Position numbers and translations under genes: made by a program
Shown here: one piece after another, positions 27,399 to 35,534 of the stretch
Numbering within the stretch: position 1 is the stretch's first letter
Layout of the letters: every line of letters begins with the position of its first letter
The notes under the pieces: generated by a model
Databases searched by the model: none
What the model was told of the DNA's origin: nothing
The model's input: the letters and a program-made list of their open reading frames with translations, nothing else
Origin: Alcaligenes faecalis
GTDB lineage: Bacteria > Pseudomonadota > Gammaproteobacteria > Burkholderiales > Burkholderiaceae_B
NCBI RefSeq assembly: GCF_005311025.1
Contig: NZ_CP031747.1
Location: forward strand, 3,077,634 to 3,141,633
Length of the DNA: 64,000 nucleotides
Direction: 5' to 3'

Positions 27399-27419
27399 GT
27401 GCCCGCGTGACGCGGGCAC
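27399..27419 (+). terminator. GC-rich hairpin after pyrD
   Basis: The perfect stem GTGCCCGCG-TGA-CGCGGGCAC starts 9 bp after the pyrD stop. No T-run follows, so it is probably a 3'-end stabilising hairpin or a Rho-dependent end ahead of the stronger terminator downstream. Confidence 0.5.
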
Positions 27420-27461
27420 TAGCATCCTGAAGCAAGTTCACTACTGGCACGGCAAGCAAGA

Positions 27462-27494
27462 AAAAAGCCAGCTCGATGAGCTGGCTTTTTCTTT
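27462..27494. terminator. Bidirectional Rho-independent terminator between pyrD and phasin
   Basis: The stem GCCAGCTC-GAT-GAGCTGGC (27467-27485) has a T-rich tail on the plus strand and six A on the other side, so it can end both pyrD and the convergent phasin gene. Confidence 0.9.
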
Positions 27495-27524
27495 AGCGCC
27501 TGATTAAATCAGACCAGCAAAGAC

Positions 27525-28124
27525 TTACTTCTTGCTGGTAGCAGCCGTTGCCGCAGCGGCAGCCGCTTCAACGGTTTTATTGCTGGCTTCGGTGACTTGA
27601 GCAGCAGCTTTCAGGCTGGCGTTGGTAGCAGCCTGGATGTTGCTTTCAGCAGCATCAGCAGCTTGGCGAGCAGCCTTGACAACGGTTTCAGCCGCGTTGG
27701 AAGCCGTGGCGAAGGAAGACTTCAGCAAAGCAACAGCGCTTTCGGTACCGGTAGGTGCGTTTTTGGCCAGCTGGTCGATAGCGTCAGCAGCGTGCTGTTG
27801 ACCTTGAGCCAGTTGAGCTTCAGCGATGCGCGACAGGTTCAGTTGCAGATCGGAGAAGATGTCGTAAACGCTTTTGCCGTATTCCAGAGCCTGGGCAGCA
27901 TTAGGCTTGGCCACGCTTTGCGACAGGGCCACAACGTCTTGCACGTCTTTGGCGTTGATAACTTGCTGGGATTGGCCAGCCGCTTGTTCCAGCGAGCTGC
28001 GCAGCAGATTCAGGTTCAGACCAACCAGCTTTTCAAAGCCTTGCAGCAATTGACCTTGAGCAGCGAACAGGTTGTTCAAAGTAGCTTGTTGGGATTCCAG
28101 TACGTTTTGTGGAATAGCACTCAT
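27525..28124 (-). CDS. phaP: Phasin family protein (PHB granule-associated)
   Basis: The 199-residue protein is Ala/Gln-rich and almost wholly helical. Its N-terminal phasin motif (QQATLNNLFAAQGQLLQGFEKLVGLNLNL in outline) and amphipathic helices coat polyhydroxyalkanoate granules. The C-terminal 60 residues are Ala- and Lys-rich with a coiled-coil pattern, ending ATSKK. Its promoter region carries two palindromes of the form TTGTTGC-N3-GCAACAA. No PHA synthase gene is in the window. Confidence 0.9.
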   Translation of the reverse strand: MSAIPQNVLESQQATLNNLFAAQGQLLQGFEKLVGLNLNLLRSSLEQAAGQSQQVINAKDVQDVVALSQSVAKPNAAQALEYGKSVYDIFSDLQLNLSRIAEAQLAQGQQHAADAIDQLAKNAPTGTESAVALLKSSFATASNAAETVVKAARQAADAAESNIQAATNASLKAAAQVTEASNKTVEAAAAAATAATSKK

Positions 28125-28245
28125 GATGTTTTCCTTGGAGATACGTGGCCTGGGTCAAGCCAGCGTGAAATTAGTGTCAGTGTTACTAGACAAGGGTCTG
28201 AAGAAGGCCCGGCCCATTCGCAACTACGCAAGGCAAACCTTCTAT

Positions 28246-28260
28246 GTTGCACCGCAACAA
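28246..28260. promoter_or_regulatory. Operator-like palindrome 1, phasin promoter
   Basis: TGTTGC-ACC-GCAACA lies 122 bp upstream of the phasin start. It shares its core with the sites at 28301 and 29187. A PhaR-type PHA repressor or the adjacent IclR regulator are the candidates to bind it. Confidence 0.55.
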
Positions 28261-28300
28261 TTCAACTTTAAGCGCTATCCAAAACAAAGTCAACGTAATT

Positions 28301-28317
28301 TGTTGCGCTGCAACAAA
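28301..28317. promoter_or_regulatory. Operator-like palindrome 2, phasin promoter
   Basis: TTGTTGC-GCT-GCAACAA is a 17-bp palindrome with perfect 7-bp arms, 55 bp from the centre of palindrome 1 and just past the 3' end of the IclR gene. Confidence 0.6.
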
Positions 28318-28368
28318 ACCGTCATGGACTTGTAATCAAGACTGGAAAAACAACACTAAAACACAGAC

Positions 28369-29172
28369 TTAACGCTGTTTGTCGTATCCCAGCGTTTCGG
28401 AAATTTTAGCGGCGGTATTCAGCAAAACGGGAATCCAGTCGTCGTGCAAACGCTCGGCCGGAGCAGATAAAGACAGACCGGCCAAAAGCTTGCCGGTGTC
28501 GTCATACACACCAGCCGCAATACAGCGCACACCCATCTCCAGCTCCTCGTTATCGCGGGCATAGCCCAGACGACGAACTTGCGCCAATTCGCGCTCCAGC
28601 AATTCCAGTTGAGTAATGCTGTTACGAGTCGCACCGGCCAGGCCAGTACGCATGACGTAGGCCCGCACCTGACGCGGTTCCCAGGAAGCCAGAAACAGCT
28701 TGCCGGTCGAGGTCAAATGCAAAGGTGCATGGCCACCAATGGCGCGCACCACCTGCATACCCGAGCTCTCGCTCCAGGAACGTTCCACATAGACAATTTC
28801 ATCGCCCTGCTGCAAGGACAGATTCACCGTTTGTCCGGTGTACTTGTGCAGCTCGCGCATGGGGGCCAGGGAAGCCGCACGCACATTCAGACGGCCTTTA
28901 ACCAGGGAGCCCAGCTCCAGCAAACGCATGCCCAGTCGGTATAAACCGCTGTCCACGCGCTCCACATAACGTCCCACCACCAGATCGTTCAGGATACGGT
29001 GAGTGGTTGAGGTATGCAGGCCAGTTGCAGCCGCCAGATTCTTCAATGCCACTGGCTCAGATTGCTTGGCCAGTTCGTCCAATAGAATCATGGCGCGTTC
29101 CAGAACCTGGATCGACATCTGACCACCATTGTTTGACGACGCGCCTGAGGGCGTAAAGGAATTTGTTGTCAT
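28369..29172 (-). CDS. IclR-family transcriptional regulator
   Basis: The 267-residue protein has an N-terminal winged helix (about 20-80, LKNLAAATGLHTSTTHRILNDL). The IclR effector domain follows, with HLTSTGKLFLASW and ELEMGVRCIAAGVYD. IclR proteins respond to small organic acids and control nearby catabolic genes. ATG at 29172 is assumed; an internal ATG after 18 residues is also possible, and neither has a strong ribosome site. A copy of the TTGTTGC-N3-GCA palindrome lies just upstream (29187-29202), which suggests shared or auto-control with the phasin gene. Confidence 0.85.
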   Translation of the reverse strand: MTTNSFTPSGASSNNGGQMSIQVLERAMILLDELAKQSEPVALKNLAAATGLHTSTTHRILNDLVVGRYVERVDSGLYRLGMRLLELGSLVKGRLNVRAASLAPMRELHKYTGQTVNLSLQQGDEIVYVERSWSESSGMQVVRAIGGHAPLHLTSTGKLFLASWEPRQVRAYVMRTGLAGATRNSITQLELLERELAQVRRLGYARDNEELEMGVRCIAAGVYDDTGKLLAGLSLSAPAERLHDDWIPVLLNTAAKISETLGYDKQR

Positions 29173-29186
29173 TATTAGGAGAATTA

Positions 29187-29202
29187 TGATGCAACGCAAC
29201 AA
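29187..29202. promoter_or_regulatory. Operator-like palindrome 3, iclR 5' region
   Basis: On the minus strand, TTGTTGC-GTT-GCATCA lies 15 bp before the IclR start. It matches the arms at 28301 in all but one base, so binding there would block initiation of the regulator gene. Confidence 0.5.
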
Positions 29203-29239
29203 ATTCCATAATATGAAATGGTCGCGCGCTTGGCAAGCG

Positions 29240-30049
29240 CTATTTTAGCGCAGGGCTCAAGCTCCCGCCCAAGTCCAGCACCTGCTGGCGCAAATAGGCC
29301 AAGGCCTCTGCCGCCGGTTCCGGCTCCCCTTTAACGCCCAGATCAATATGTGGCTGTCCGCCCGCTTCCCCCACGCTGGGCAGGCTAAACGCTTTCACAC
29401 CTGGCCAATTCAGCTCTACATGCTCCATGGCCGGCGTAATACGCGACTCTGGCAAGTTAAAGGCCAGGAAAGAGTGTTCGACTCGATGAGCCAGATGGTG
29501 CAGTTCCCGATAGCGAGTATCCAGCGTCCACTCCATCATGGGCCAGGCCATCACAGGAAAACCCGGCATGAAGGTGTGATTGCGAATGAAAAAACCGGGA
29601 ATCTTGTTGTAGACATTGGGCACAATTTCAGCACCCACCGGAAACACCCCCATCTGCAAGCGCTGCTGGTTCTCGGGCAAGGACATATCCGCACTACCCA
29701 CGCCATTACGCTCATTTTCAGCACAGCGCTCAGCAATCAAGGCTGCGGCCTCGGGATGCAGCTTCAGCTCCACACCCAAAGCCTTGGCCGCCGCCTGGCG
29801 GGTCTGATCATCTGGTGTCGCACCAATCCCACCACAGCAAAACACAATATCCGGCGTCGCAAAACTGCGCTCCAGGGTGGCGGCAATCGTATCCAGATCA
29901 TCAGGGATAATCTGGGCGCCCCCCAGTTGCAAGCCCCTGGCCCCCAGCAGCTCGATCAGTTTTGAAAAGTGTTTATCGTAGCGACGTCCCGACAGGATTT
30001 CGTCGCCAATAATAATCAGACGAATAATGGCTTGATCCTTAGTTGTCAT
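29240..30049 (-). CDS. Molybdopterin-binding (MoaB/CinA N-terminal) domain protein
   Basis: The 269-residue protein begins with the MoCF/CinA domain: IIIGDEILSGRRYDKHF, then IVFCCGGIGATPDDQTRQAAAKAL. This is the nucleotide- and pterin-binding fold shared by MogA, MoaB and CinA. It lacks the C-terminal nicotinamide mononucleotide deamidase domain of full CinA. The remainder resembles the CinA-like middle region (IPGFFIRNHTFMPGFPVM). The function is not established in this subgroup. ATG at 30049 overlaps the upstream EI24 gene by 11 bp. Confidence 0.8.
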   Translation of the reverse strand: MTTKDQAIIRLIIIGDEILSGRRYDKHFSKLIELLGARGLQLGGAQIIPDDLDTIAATLERSFATPDIVFCCGGIGATPDDQTRQAAAKALGVELKLHPEAAALIAERCAENERNGVGSADMSLPENQQRLQMGVFPVGAEIVPNVYNKIPGFFIRNHTFMPGFPVMAWPMMEWTLDTRYRELHHLAHRVEHSFLAFNLPESRITPAMEHVELNWPGVKAFSLPSVGEAGGQPHIDLGVKGEPEPAAEALAYLRQQVLDLGGSLSPALK

Positions 30050-30857
30050 GGTCAATAAGCGTAGTAGAAGCCGCTGCTGCCTCGTGCTGGCGCAGGCGAC
30101 GAAGATTTTCCAAAGAGAAGTGGGCAAATACCAGAGCCGAGAACACAGGCAAGACCAGCCAGGCCGGTGGAATCAGATTCAAGAGGGCAAAGATCAGACC
30201 GATCAACCAGTACTGGCTATTCAGACGGGACCACAGATATTTGCGCTCTTGCACATTCGCGTGCTCAACCAGGGAATCCACCCGCAACATGCGCGTCAGG
30301 GCAAAAACCCACCACAGCACGGGCAAAATCAGCGCAAAAGGAGGAAAAATCCATAACGGCAAGGTGACCAGCCAACCCACTACAAACAAGGTTCCCACCC
30401 ACACCGCGTTCCAGACGCTGTAGACCGTGGCATTGTGGCCTTGCTTGATCAGATCGGGATAGTCTTTCTGCTGCAAATGGCCCAGGACCAAAGGCATGAC
30501 CAGCACAGCGGCAATAATCAGGCCCAACACACCGGCCAGAGGCAACAAGATGCCTAAAGCCAACAAGGGCGCCAGATACACTTTCAGCGAGAACAGGCCC
30601 AAGCCCACCAACCACTGATCCACGGATTCAAAGGCATTCCAGCCCCCCAGCAGCTCCAGCAACCAGGTCTGAATGGGGGTCCACAATAGCCAGCTCAGTA
30701 AAATCAGGCCCACAAACATGATCAGGAAAGGCATGACCAGGGCCACCAGCATGCGTGGCTGAAATTGCGACACCAAAGAACGCTTGAAGGCGATGGAGAT
30801 GCTGGCCCAACCGCCAGCAGGGCCCGATCGCGATGGGGCAGACGAAGATACGGACAT
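30039..30857 (-). CDS. EI24-domain inner-membrane protein (CysZ-like fold)
   Basis: The 272-residue protein has about six hydrophobic segments and the EI24 pattern, including a Pro-rich amphipathic region near LPLWIFPPFALILPVLWWVF. EI24/CysZ proteins include sulfate permeases, but this branch is uncharacterised. AGGAG lies a few bases upstream of ATG at 30857. It overlaps the molybdopterin-domain gene, so the two are probably cotranscribed, and it is divergent from the thioredoxin-like gene. Confidence 0.75.
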   Translation of the reverse strand: MSVSSSAPSRSGPAGGWASISIAFKRSLVSQFQPRMLVALVMPFLIMFVGLILLSWLLWTPIQTWLLELLGGWNAFESVDQWLVGLGLFSLKVYLAPLLALGILLPLAGVLGLIIAAVLVMPLVLGHLQQKDYPDLIKQGHNATVYSVWNAVWVGTLFVVGWLVTLPLWIFPPFALILPVLWWVFALTRMLRVDSLVEHANVQERKYLWSRLNSQYWLIGLIFALLNLIPPAWLVLPVFSALVFAHFSLENLRRLRQHEAAAASTTLIDHDN

Positions 30858-30930
30858 ACTGCTCCTGCTAAGCAAAATCGATTACCCGAGTATCATAGAC
30901 ACAGTCGCTTCTTTTTGTCTGTATGAAATT

Positions 30931-31320
30931 ATGGCCTTGTTCAACGCCCAACACGATCTGACCGCCCTGGCGGCCCACCTGCAAGCCGAACCCGATGCTT
31001 TGTTGATTGCCTGTTTCTGCGCCGAATGGTGCAAAACCTGTCAGCAGTATCAACCCGCTTTTGAGGCTTTGGCCACACAGTTTCCCCAGGCTTGCCTGAT
31101 CTGGATTGATATTGAAGAGCAGCCCGAGCTAGTGGGCGATGAAGATATTGAAGATTTCCCCACGCTGCTGATCCAGAACGAAAATGGGACCGTTTTCTAC
31201 GGTCCCATGCTGCCTCATATCGAACATCTGGAGCGTCTGGTGCACAGCATCTCCGAACGCAGCCCGGTCGTTGATGCCGGGCCTGGGGATTTGCGCGCCT
31301 TAGTAGCGGCCGCCGCCTAA
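30931..31320 (+). CDS. Thioredoxin-like protein
   Basis: The 129-residue protein has a thioredoxin fold with active site CAEWCKTCQQ (CxxC near residue 34) and the conserved cis-Pro in EDFPTLLIQ. No signal peptide is present, so it should be cytoplasmic. The CKTC pair and acidic middle differ from standard thioredoxin (WCGPC), so it is a divergent relative and its partners are unknown. ATG at 30931 matches the fold start; the open frame upstream is probably untranslated. Its end overlaps the convergent helicase gene by 21 bp. Confidence 0.8.
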   Translation: MALFNAQHDLTALAAHLQAEPDALLIACFCAEWCKTCQQYQPAFEALATQFPQACLIWIDIEEQPELVGDEDIEDFPTLLIQNENGTVFYGPMLPHIEHLERLVHSISERSPVVDAGPGDLRALVAAAA

Positions 31321-32676
31321 CAGCACACCCACCGAACGCTTGCGCGTTGTATTGGAAGGAGTCGTCACCGCTGGCTTGGGCGCAGCAGCGGTCGATGGCT
31401 CGTAAGGCTTGAGGAAAAATTCATCCACGGGTGGCGTGTTCGACTGATACGAACGACGCTCGCCACGCTCGTGACGGTTGGAACCGGAACGGGACGAGGA
31501 GGCAGCCGCTGGCAGATCCAGCTTCAGACGTGGCACAGCCGTGCCAATCAGCTTCTCAATTTCTTGCAGCAAATGCTCTTCATCAGGAGCCATCAGGGCA
31601 ATGGCTTCACCCGAGGCGCCAGCACGACCAGTACGGCCAATACGGTGCACATAATCTTCAGCGTTGTACGGCAAGTCCACGTTGATCACGCAGGGCATAC
31701 CGGCCACGTCCAGACCGCGGGCGGCCACATCGGTTGCCACCAATACATCCACACTGCCGCTCTTGAAGGCGTCCAATACCTTCATGCGCTCCAGCTGGCT
31801 TTTATTGCCGTGGATGGATTCCGCCTTGATGCCTTCACGCTCCAGATAGCGGGCCAGTTGACCAGCACCAATCTTGGTATTGGAAAAGACGATAGTCTGG
31901 GTCAGCTTCTTGGTCTTGATCAGATGCGCCACGGCACGACGCTTCTCGTCCGCCGACATGGGGTACACCACCTGGGTGACTGTCGATGCGGTCGCGTTAC
32001 GGGCAGCCACTTCGATCTCGACCGGATCATTCAGAAAGTTGCGGGCCAGCTTGCGGATTTCCTTGCTGAACGTCGCCGAGAACAACAGGCCCTGACGATT
32101 CTTCGGCAGCAAGGAAACAATACGGTCCAGATCGGGCAGGAAGCCCATATCCAGCATGCGATCAGCTTCATCCAGCACCAGAATGCTGACCTGACTCAAG
32201 TTGATCGTGCGCTGATCAATGTGATCAAGCAGACGACCTGGGGTGGCGATGACAATTTCAACACCACGGCGCAGGGCTTCTTTTTGCGGACCAATATCCA
32301 CACCACCGAACACTACCGTCGAGCGCAAGGGGACCGATTTGCTGTAGAGCGCAATGCTCTCGGCCACCTGGTCGGCCAGCTCGCGTGTTGGTGTCAACAC
32401 CAAAGCCCGCACCGGGTGGCGGGCGGGCGAAGCGCTGGTCGTGGCGTGCGCCATCAGACGATTCAGGATAGGCAAGGAAAAGGCTGCCGTCTTACCTGTA
32501 CCCGTCTGGGCTGCCCCCATGACATCACGGCCGGCCAGCACCACGGGAATCGCCTCGGCCTGAATAGGCGTAGGCTTGGAATATCCCGCCTCGGTAACGG
32601 CGCTTAATATTCCAGGGTGCAGACCGAAATCAGCAAACGTAAGGTCATTGGGGGTCGAAGGAGTTTTATCTGTCAT
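31300..32676 (-). CDS. rhlE: DEAD-box RNA helicase, RhlE type
   Basis: This ATP-dependent RNA helicase of 458 residues contains the Q motif (FADFGLHPGILSAV), AQTGTGKT, PTREL, TPGRLLDH, DEAD, SAT, TDVAARGLDV and HRIGRTGR in order. A basic, low-complexity tail follows (about 395-458), typical of RhlE. Such helicases act in ribosome assembly and RNA decay. ATG at 32676 is chosen; the ribosome site is weak. Confidence 0.92.
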   Translation of the reverse strand: MTDKTPSTPNDLTFADFGLHPGILSAVTEAGYSKPTPIQAEAIPVVLAGRDVMGAAQTGTGKTAAFSLPILNRLMAHATTSASPARHPVRALVLTPTRELADQVAESIALYSKSVPLRSTVVFGGVDIGPQKEALRRGVEIVIATPGRLLDHIDQRTINLSQVSILVLDEADRMLDMGFLPDLDRIVSLLPKNRQGLLFSATFSKEIRKLARNFLNDPVEIEVAARNATASTVTQVVYPMSADEKRRAVAHLIKTKKLTQTIVFSNTKIGAGQLARYLEREGIKAESIHGNKSQLERMKVLDAFKSGSVDVLVATDVAARGLDVAGMPCVINVDLPYNAEDYVHRIGRTGRAGASGEAIALMAPDEEHLLQEIEKLIGTAVPRLKLDLPAAASSSRSGSNRHERGERRSYQSNTPPVDEFFLKPYEPSTAAAPKPAVTTPSNTTRKRSVGVLLGGGRY

Positions 32677-32789
32677 GTACGCAAAAAGTCGGCTTGCCAC
32701 CAGTGGCAAGCATTTGTAACAATCCTATTTTAACTTATGCCCGCCTGCCTCACAGCAGTCACGGGCATGTCAGTACTCGGGTCAGGATT

Positions 32790-33128
32790 TTATGGCATCA
32801 CGGCACGTATCAGCCAGAACGCCACCATCCCGGCCACGATTACCCAAACAGCGTTACGGGTACGGATGAACACCAGCACAGCCACCAGGCTGGCCAGAGC
32901 TTTAATATCCAATCGGGGGGTGTCGCCGTAAGCCCAAGGCAAAAGTTCCGGGATAATGATTGCTGCCAGAGCAGCTACCGGAGCAAAGCGCAAGGCGCGC
33001 CGCATACGTTCGGTCAGGGGCAGCAAATCACCAAACATGAAATAGCCGGAGCGGGTGAGCAAGCTGCACAACACCAACAGGGCGATTGCACCCAAAACGT
33101 ACCAATCATACTGCCAATCGCTCATCAC
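32790..33128 (-). CDS. azlD: Branched-chain amino acid exporter small subunit AzlD
   Basis: The 112-residue protein has three to four membrane helices and the AzlD pattern (LTRSGYFMFG, APVAALAAIIIPELL). With AzlC it forms a two-subunit exporter of branched-chain amino acids or similar compounds (BrnFE type). The start overlaps the azlC stop by ATGA. Confidence 0.88.
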   Translation of the reverse strand: MMSDWQYDWYVLGAIALLVLCSLLTRSGYFMFGDLLPLTERMRRALRFAPVAALAAIIIPELLPWAYGDTPRLDIKALASLVAVLVFIRTRNAVWVIVAGMVAFWLIRAVMP

Positions 33129-33868
33129 CGTGCATCCCTATGCCGTTGCAGTTGTTCTGCCGCCACGCCAGCCAGCACTCCGCCAAGCACCGCTGCCACC
33201 AGCCCCAAACGCAGGGGCAGCGCCTGTCCGACCCATGCAATCACGCTGGCCGTAATCAAACAGGCCCACATGGCACGGTTGTTGACCAAGGGAATGAGGA
33301 GCGCCAGCAGGGCCAGAATGGCCGCAAACTCCAGCGACCAGGAAGGCGGCACATAGGCACTGAGCACAATGCCCGACAAGGAGGCAATCTGCCAGCTTAG
33401 CCAACCAGGCAGGATGATTCCCAGGTAATACCAAAGATGCTCGCGAGAGCCACGCTCTTTGGAGTCGCCATACTTGGACATGAACAGCACAAACACCATA
33501 TCACTGGTGATATAGCCCAGGCCCAGGCGTTTCTTCCAGCTCAGATGACGAAAAAAAGGCTGCAAGGCCGCTCCAAAAATAATGAAGCGAATATTGACGA
33601 TGAACCCGGCAGTGAAAATCAACCACAAGGGCGCGTGGGACTCGATCAGCGGCAAGGCCGTCAGCTGGGCCGAGCCCGCATACACAAACAAGGTCATCAA
33701 GGTGGCTTCAAACCCGCTCAAGCCGGACTTGACCATGGCCACGCCCGTTACAAAGCCCCAGACCACAGTGGCAATCAAGGCGGGAATGAAGTCGATGAAA
33801 CCGGCGCGCATGTGTACACGATCCTGTGCACTAGGCAACAAGGCCGATAATCTTGTGATGGCTGACAC
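33125..33868 (-). CDS. azlC: Branched-chain amino acid exporter large subunit AzlC
   Basis: The 247-residue protein has about seven to eight membrane segments and AzlC motifs (FVYAGSAQLTALPL, GFIVNIRFIIFGAAL). The start is GTG at 33868, supported by AGGAG five bases upstream. It is translationally coupled to azlD. Confidence 0.9.
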   Translation of the reverse strand: MSAITRLSALLPSAQDRVHMRAGFIDFIPALIATVVWGFVTGVAMVKSGLSGFEATLMTLFVYAGSAQLTALPLIESHAPLWLIFTAGFIVNIRFIIFGAALQPFFRHLSWKKRLGLGYITSDMVFVLFMSKYGDSKERGSREHLWYYLGIILPGWLSWQIASLSGIVLSAYVPPSWSLEFAAILALLALLIPLVNNRAMWACLITASVIAWVGQALPLRLGLVAAVLGGVLAGVAAEQLQRHRDAR

Positions 33869-34096
33869 GCCGTCTCCTGAGATGTGCTGCCCGCAAGCTG
33901 TAAACAGCGGCGACAGCTTTGCTTATGATTTTTCTTATTCTAGAAGCAAAACCGAGGCACGAACATCTTGCTCTGTTGATAAGGTCAAGAAAAAACAGGC
34001 CGGGTCTTGCTACAATCGCTAGTCTACGCACGTAAAGTTCGGCACCGCCGTTGCGTGCACGGTATTCTTACCTCTCTCATTGTTATCAGGAACCTT

Positions 34097-34309
34097 ATGA
34101 GCGCCGCTATCGAACCTAAAAAAGCAGATCACGAACTGATTATGGTCGGAGCCGACGATCTGCCCGTGCACTGCCCCCGTCCAGGTGGCACACTGTGGAA
34201 CATGCACCCCCGCGTGTATATCGATATCAGCAAGACCGGCGAAGCCGCTTGCCCTTACTGTGGTGCCCGCTACCGCCTGAAAGAAGGCGAGAAGGTTCAC
34301 GGTCATTAA
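34097..34309 (+). CDS. Small zinc-finger (CHCC) domain protein
   Basis: This 70-residue protein has the zf-CHCC pattern: VHCPRPGG, NMHPRVYID and ACPYCGARYRL supply Cys, His and two Cys ligands. The motif is shared with the mitochondrial complex I accessory subunit NDUFS6. Bacterial relatives are common in alpha- and betaproteobacteria and their role is unclear. The start follows AGG at a suitable distance. Confidence 0.85.
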   Translation: MSAAIEPKKADHELIMVGADDLPVHCPRPGGTLWNMHPRVYIDISKTGEAACPYCGARYRLKEGEKVHGH

Positions 34310-34390
34310 TTTCTGAATCTGGCTTCGTTGGACCCCACTGCTCCCCCCTCTGGCAATGCGATAGAGCCGGGCCCTGTGCCCGGAGCTGAC

Positions 34391-35506
34391 GTGCAACCCT
34401 GGCGTCATGCCGATACGGTTGCCCGTCTGGATTCAAGCGCCTGTCCCCTGCCCGCCTGGTTGCCTGGCGGACACATACAGACCATTCACGGGGCATTTTT
34501 TGCCCGCCATCACCATATCGCTTTTGTTCGTCAAAGAATTGATACACCCGATGGCGACTTCCTGGACCTGGACTGGACCGGGCCTGGTCTGTTTGCCGAC
34601 AAGCTGGCCAACGGTGCCACCGCCCAACCCGACGCCCACTTATCCCGCACCGCCGCCCGTCGCTGGATGCAGCCTCAGGATTGGGTCAGCCTGCCCAGCA
34701 CGGCCGATACCCATGCCCTGGTTCTGTTTCATGGGCTGGAAGGCAGCAGCCGCAGCCATTACATCCAGGCAATCGCCCAGTACTTCCGCGCCCGTGGCTG
34801 GATTGTGGTGGTCGCCCATTTCCGGGGCTGCTCAGGCTTCCCGAATCGCATGGCACGCGCCTATTACTCGGGTGACTCGGAAGAAATCAGCTTTATCCTG
34901 AATACGGTTCGAGGCCACCTGCCCAATGTGCGCTGGCACGTAGCCGGCACCTCGCTGGGCGGCAATGCCATGCTCAAATATTTGGGGGAAGCGGGTGATG
35001 AAGTGTCCTGGTTGCAGGCATGTGCATCCATTTCGGTACCACTGGATCTGGTCGCTTGCGGCCGCTACCTGTCCGAATCCCGAATGGGCCGCTGGTTTTA
35101 CTCGCCCTATTTTCTGAAAAGCATGCGCAGCAAGCTGCAGGACAAGGCTCACCGTTTTCCAGGCATGGTCGATACTGCCCGCTTGAATCAGGCCCGCACC
35201 ATACGCGACTTCGACGACATTTATACCGCGCCCATGCACGGCTTCAGCCATGCGCTGGATTACTGGACGCGCGCATCCAGCAAGCCTTTGCTGCGCAATA
35301 TCAAAATTCCTACGCTGGTTTTGAATGCTCGCAACGATCCTTTCGTGCCGCACACCAGTTTGCCGACCATTCAGGACTGCTCGGACTCCATCCTGCTGCA
35401 TCAACCTGCCGAAGGCGGGCACGTCGGTTTCATCACGGGCAGCATCCCCGGCAATATGGGTTGGTTACCCGCAAGACTGGCCCGCTTTTTTGAAACCAAT
35501 AGCTAA
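34391..35506 (+). CDS. Alpha/beta hydrolase, YheT (AB-hydrolase 4) family
   Basis: The protein of about 371 residues begins with the YheT-type segment LPAWLPGGHIQTIHGAFF. An alpha/beta hydrolase core follows: VLFHGLEGSSRSHY (oxyanion region), HFRGCSGF, AGTSLGGNAMLKYLG (nucleophile Ser in GTSLGG), NARNDPFVP (acid Asp) and GGHVGF (His). The substrate is unknown, possibly lipid esters. GTG at 34391 has GGAG at ideal spacing; an in-frame TTG at 34328 without a ribosome site would be longer. Confidence 0.88.
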   Translation: MQPWRHADTVARLDSSACPLPAWLPGGHIQTIHGAFFARHHHIAFVRQRIDTPDGDFLDLDWTGPGLFADKLANGATAQPDAHLSRTAARRWMQPQDWVSLPSTADTHALVLFHGLEGSSRSHYIQAIAQYFRARGWIVVVAHFRGCSGFPNRMARAYYSGDSEEISFILNTVRGHLPNVRWHVAGTSLGGNAMLKYLGEAGDEVSWLQACASISVPLDLVACGRYLSESRMGRWFYSPYFLKSMRSKLQDKAHRFPGMVDTARLNQARTIRDFDDIYTAPMHGFSHALDYWTRASSKPLLRNIKIPTLVLNARNDPFVPHTSLPTIQDCSDSILLHQPAEGGHVGFITGSIPGNMGWLPARLARFFETNS

Positions 35507-35534
35507 GATCGGCTAAAGCGGGCCTGCGGGCTCA

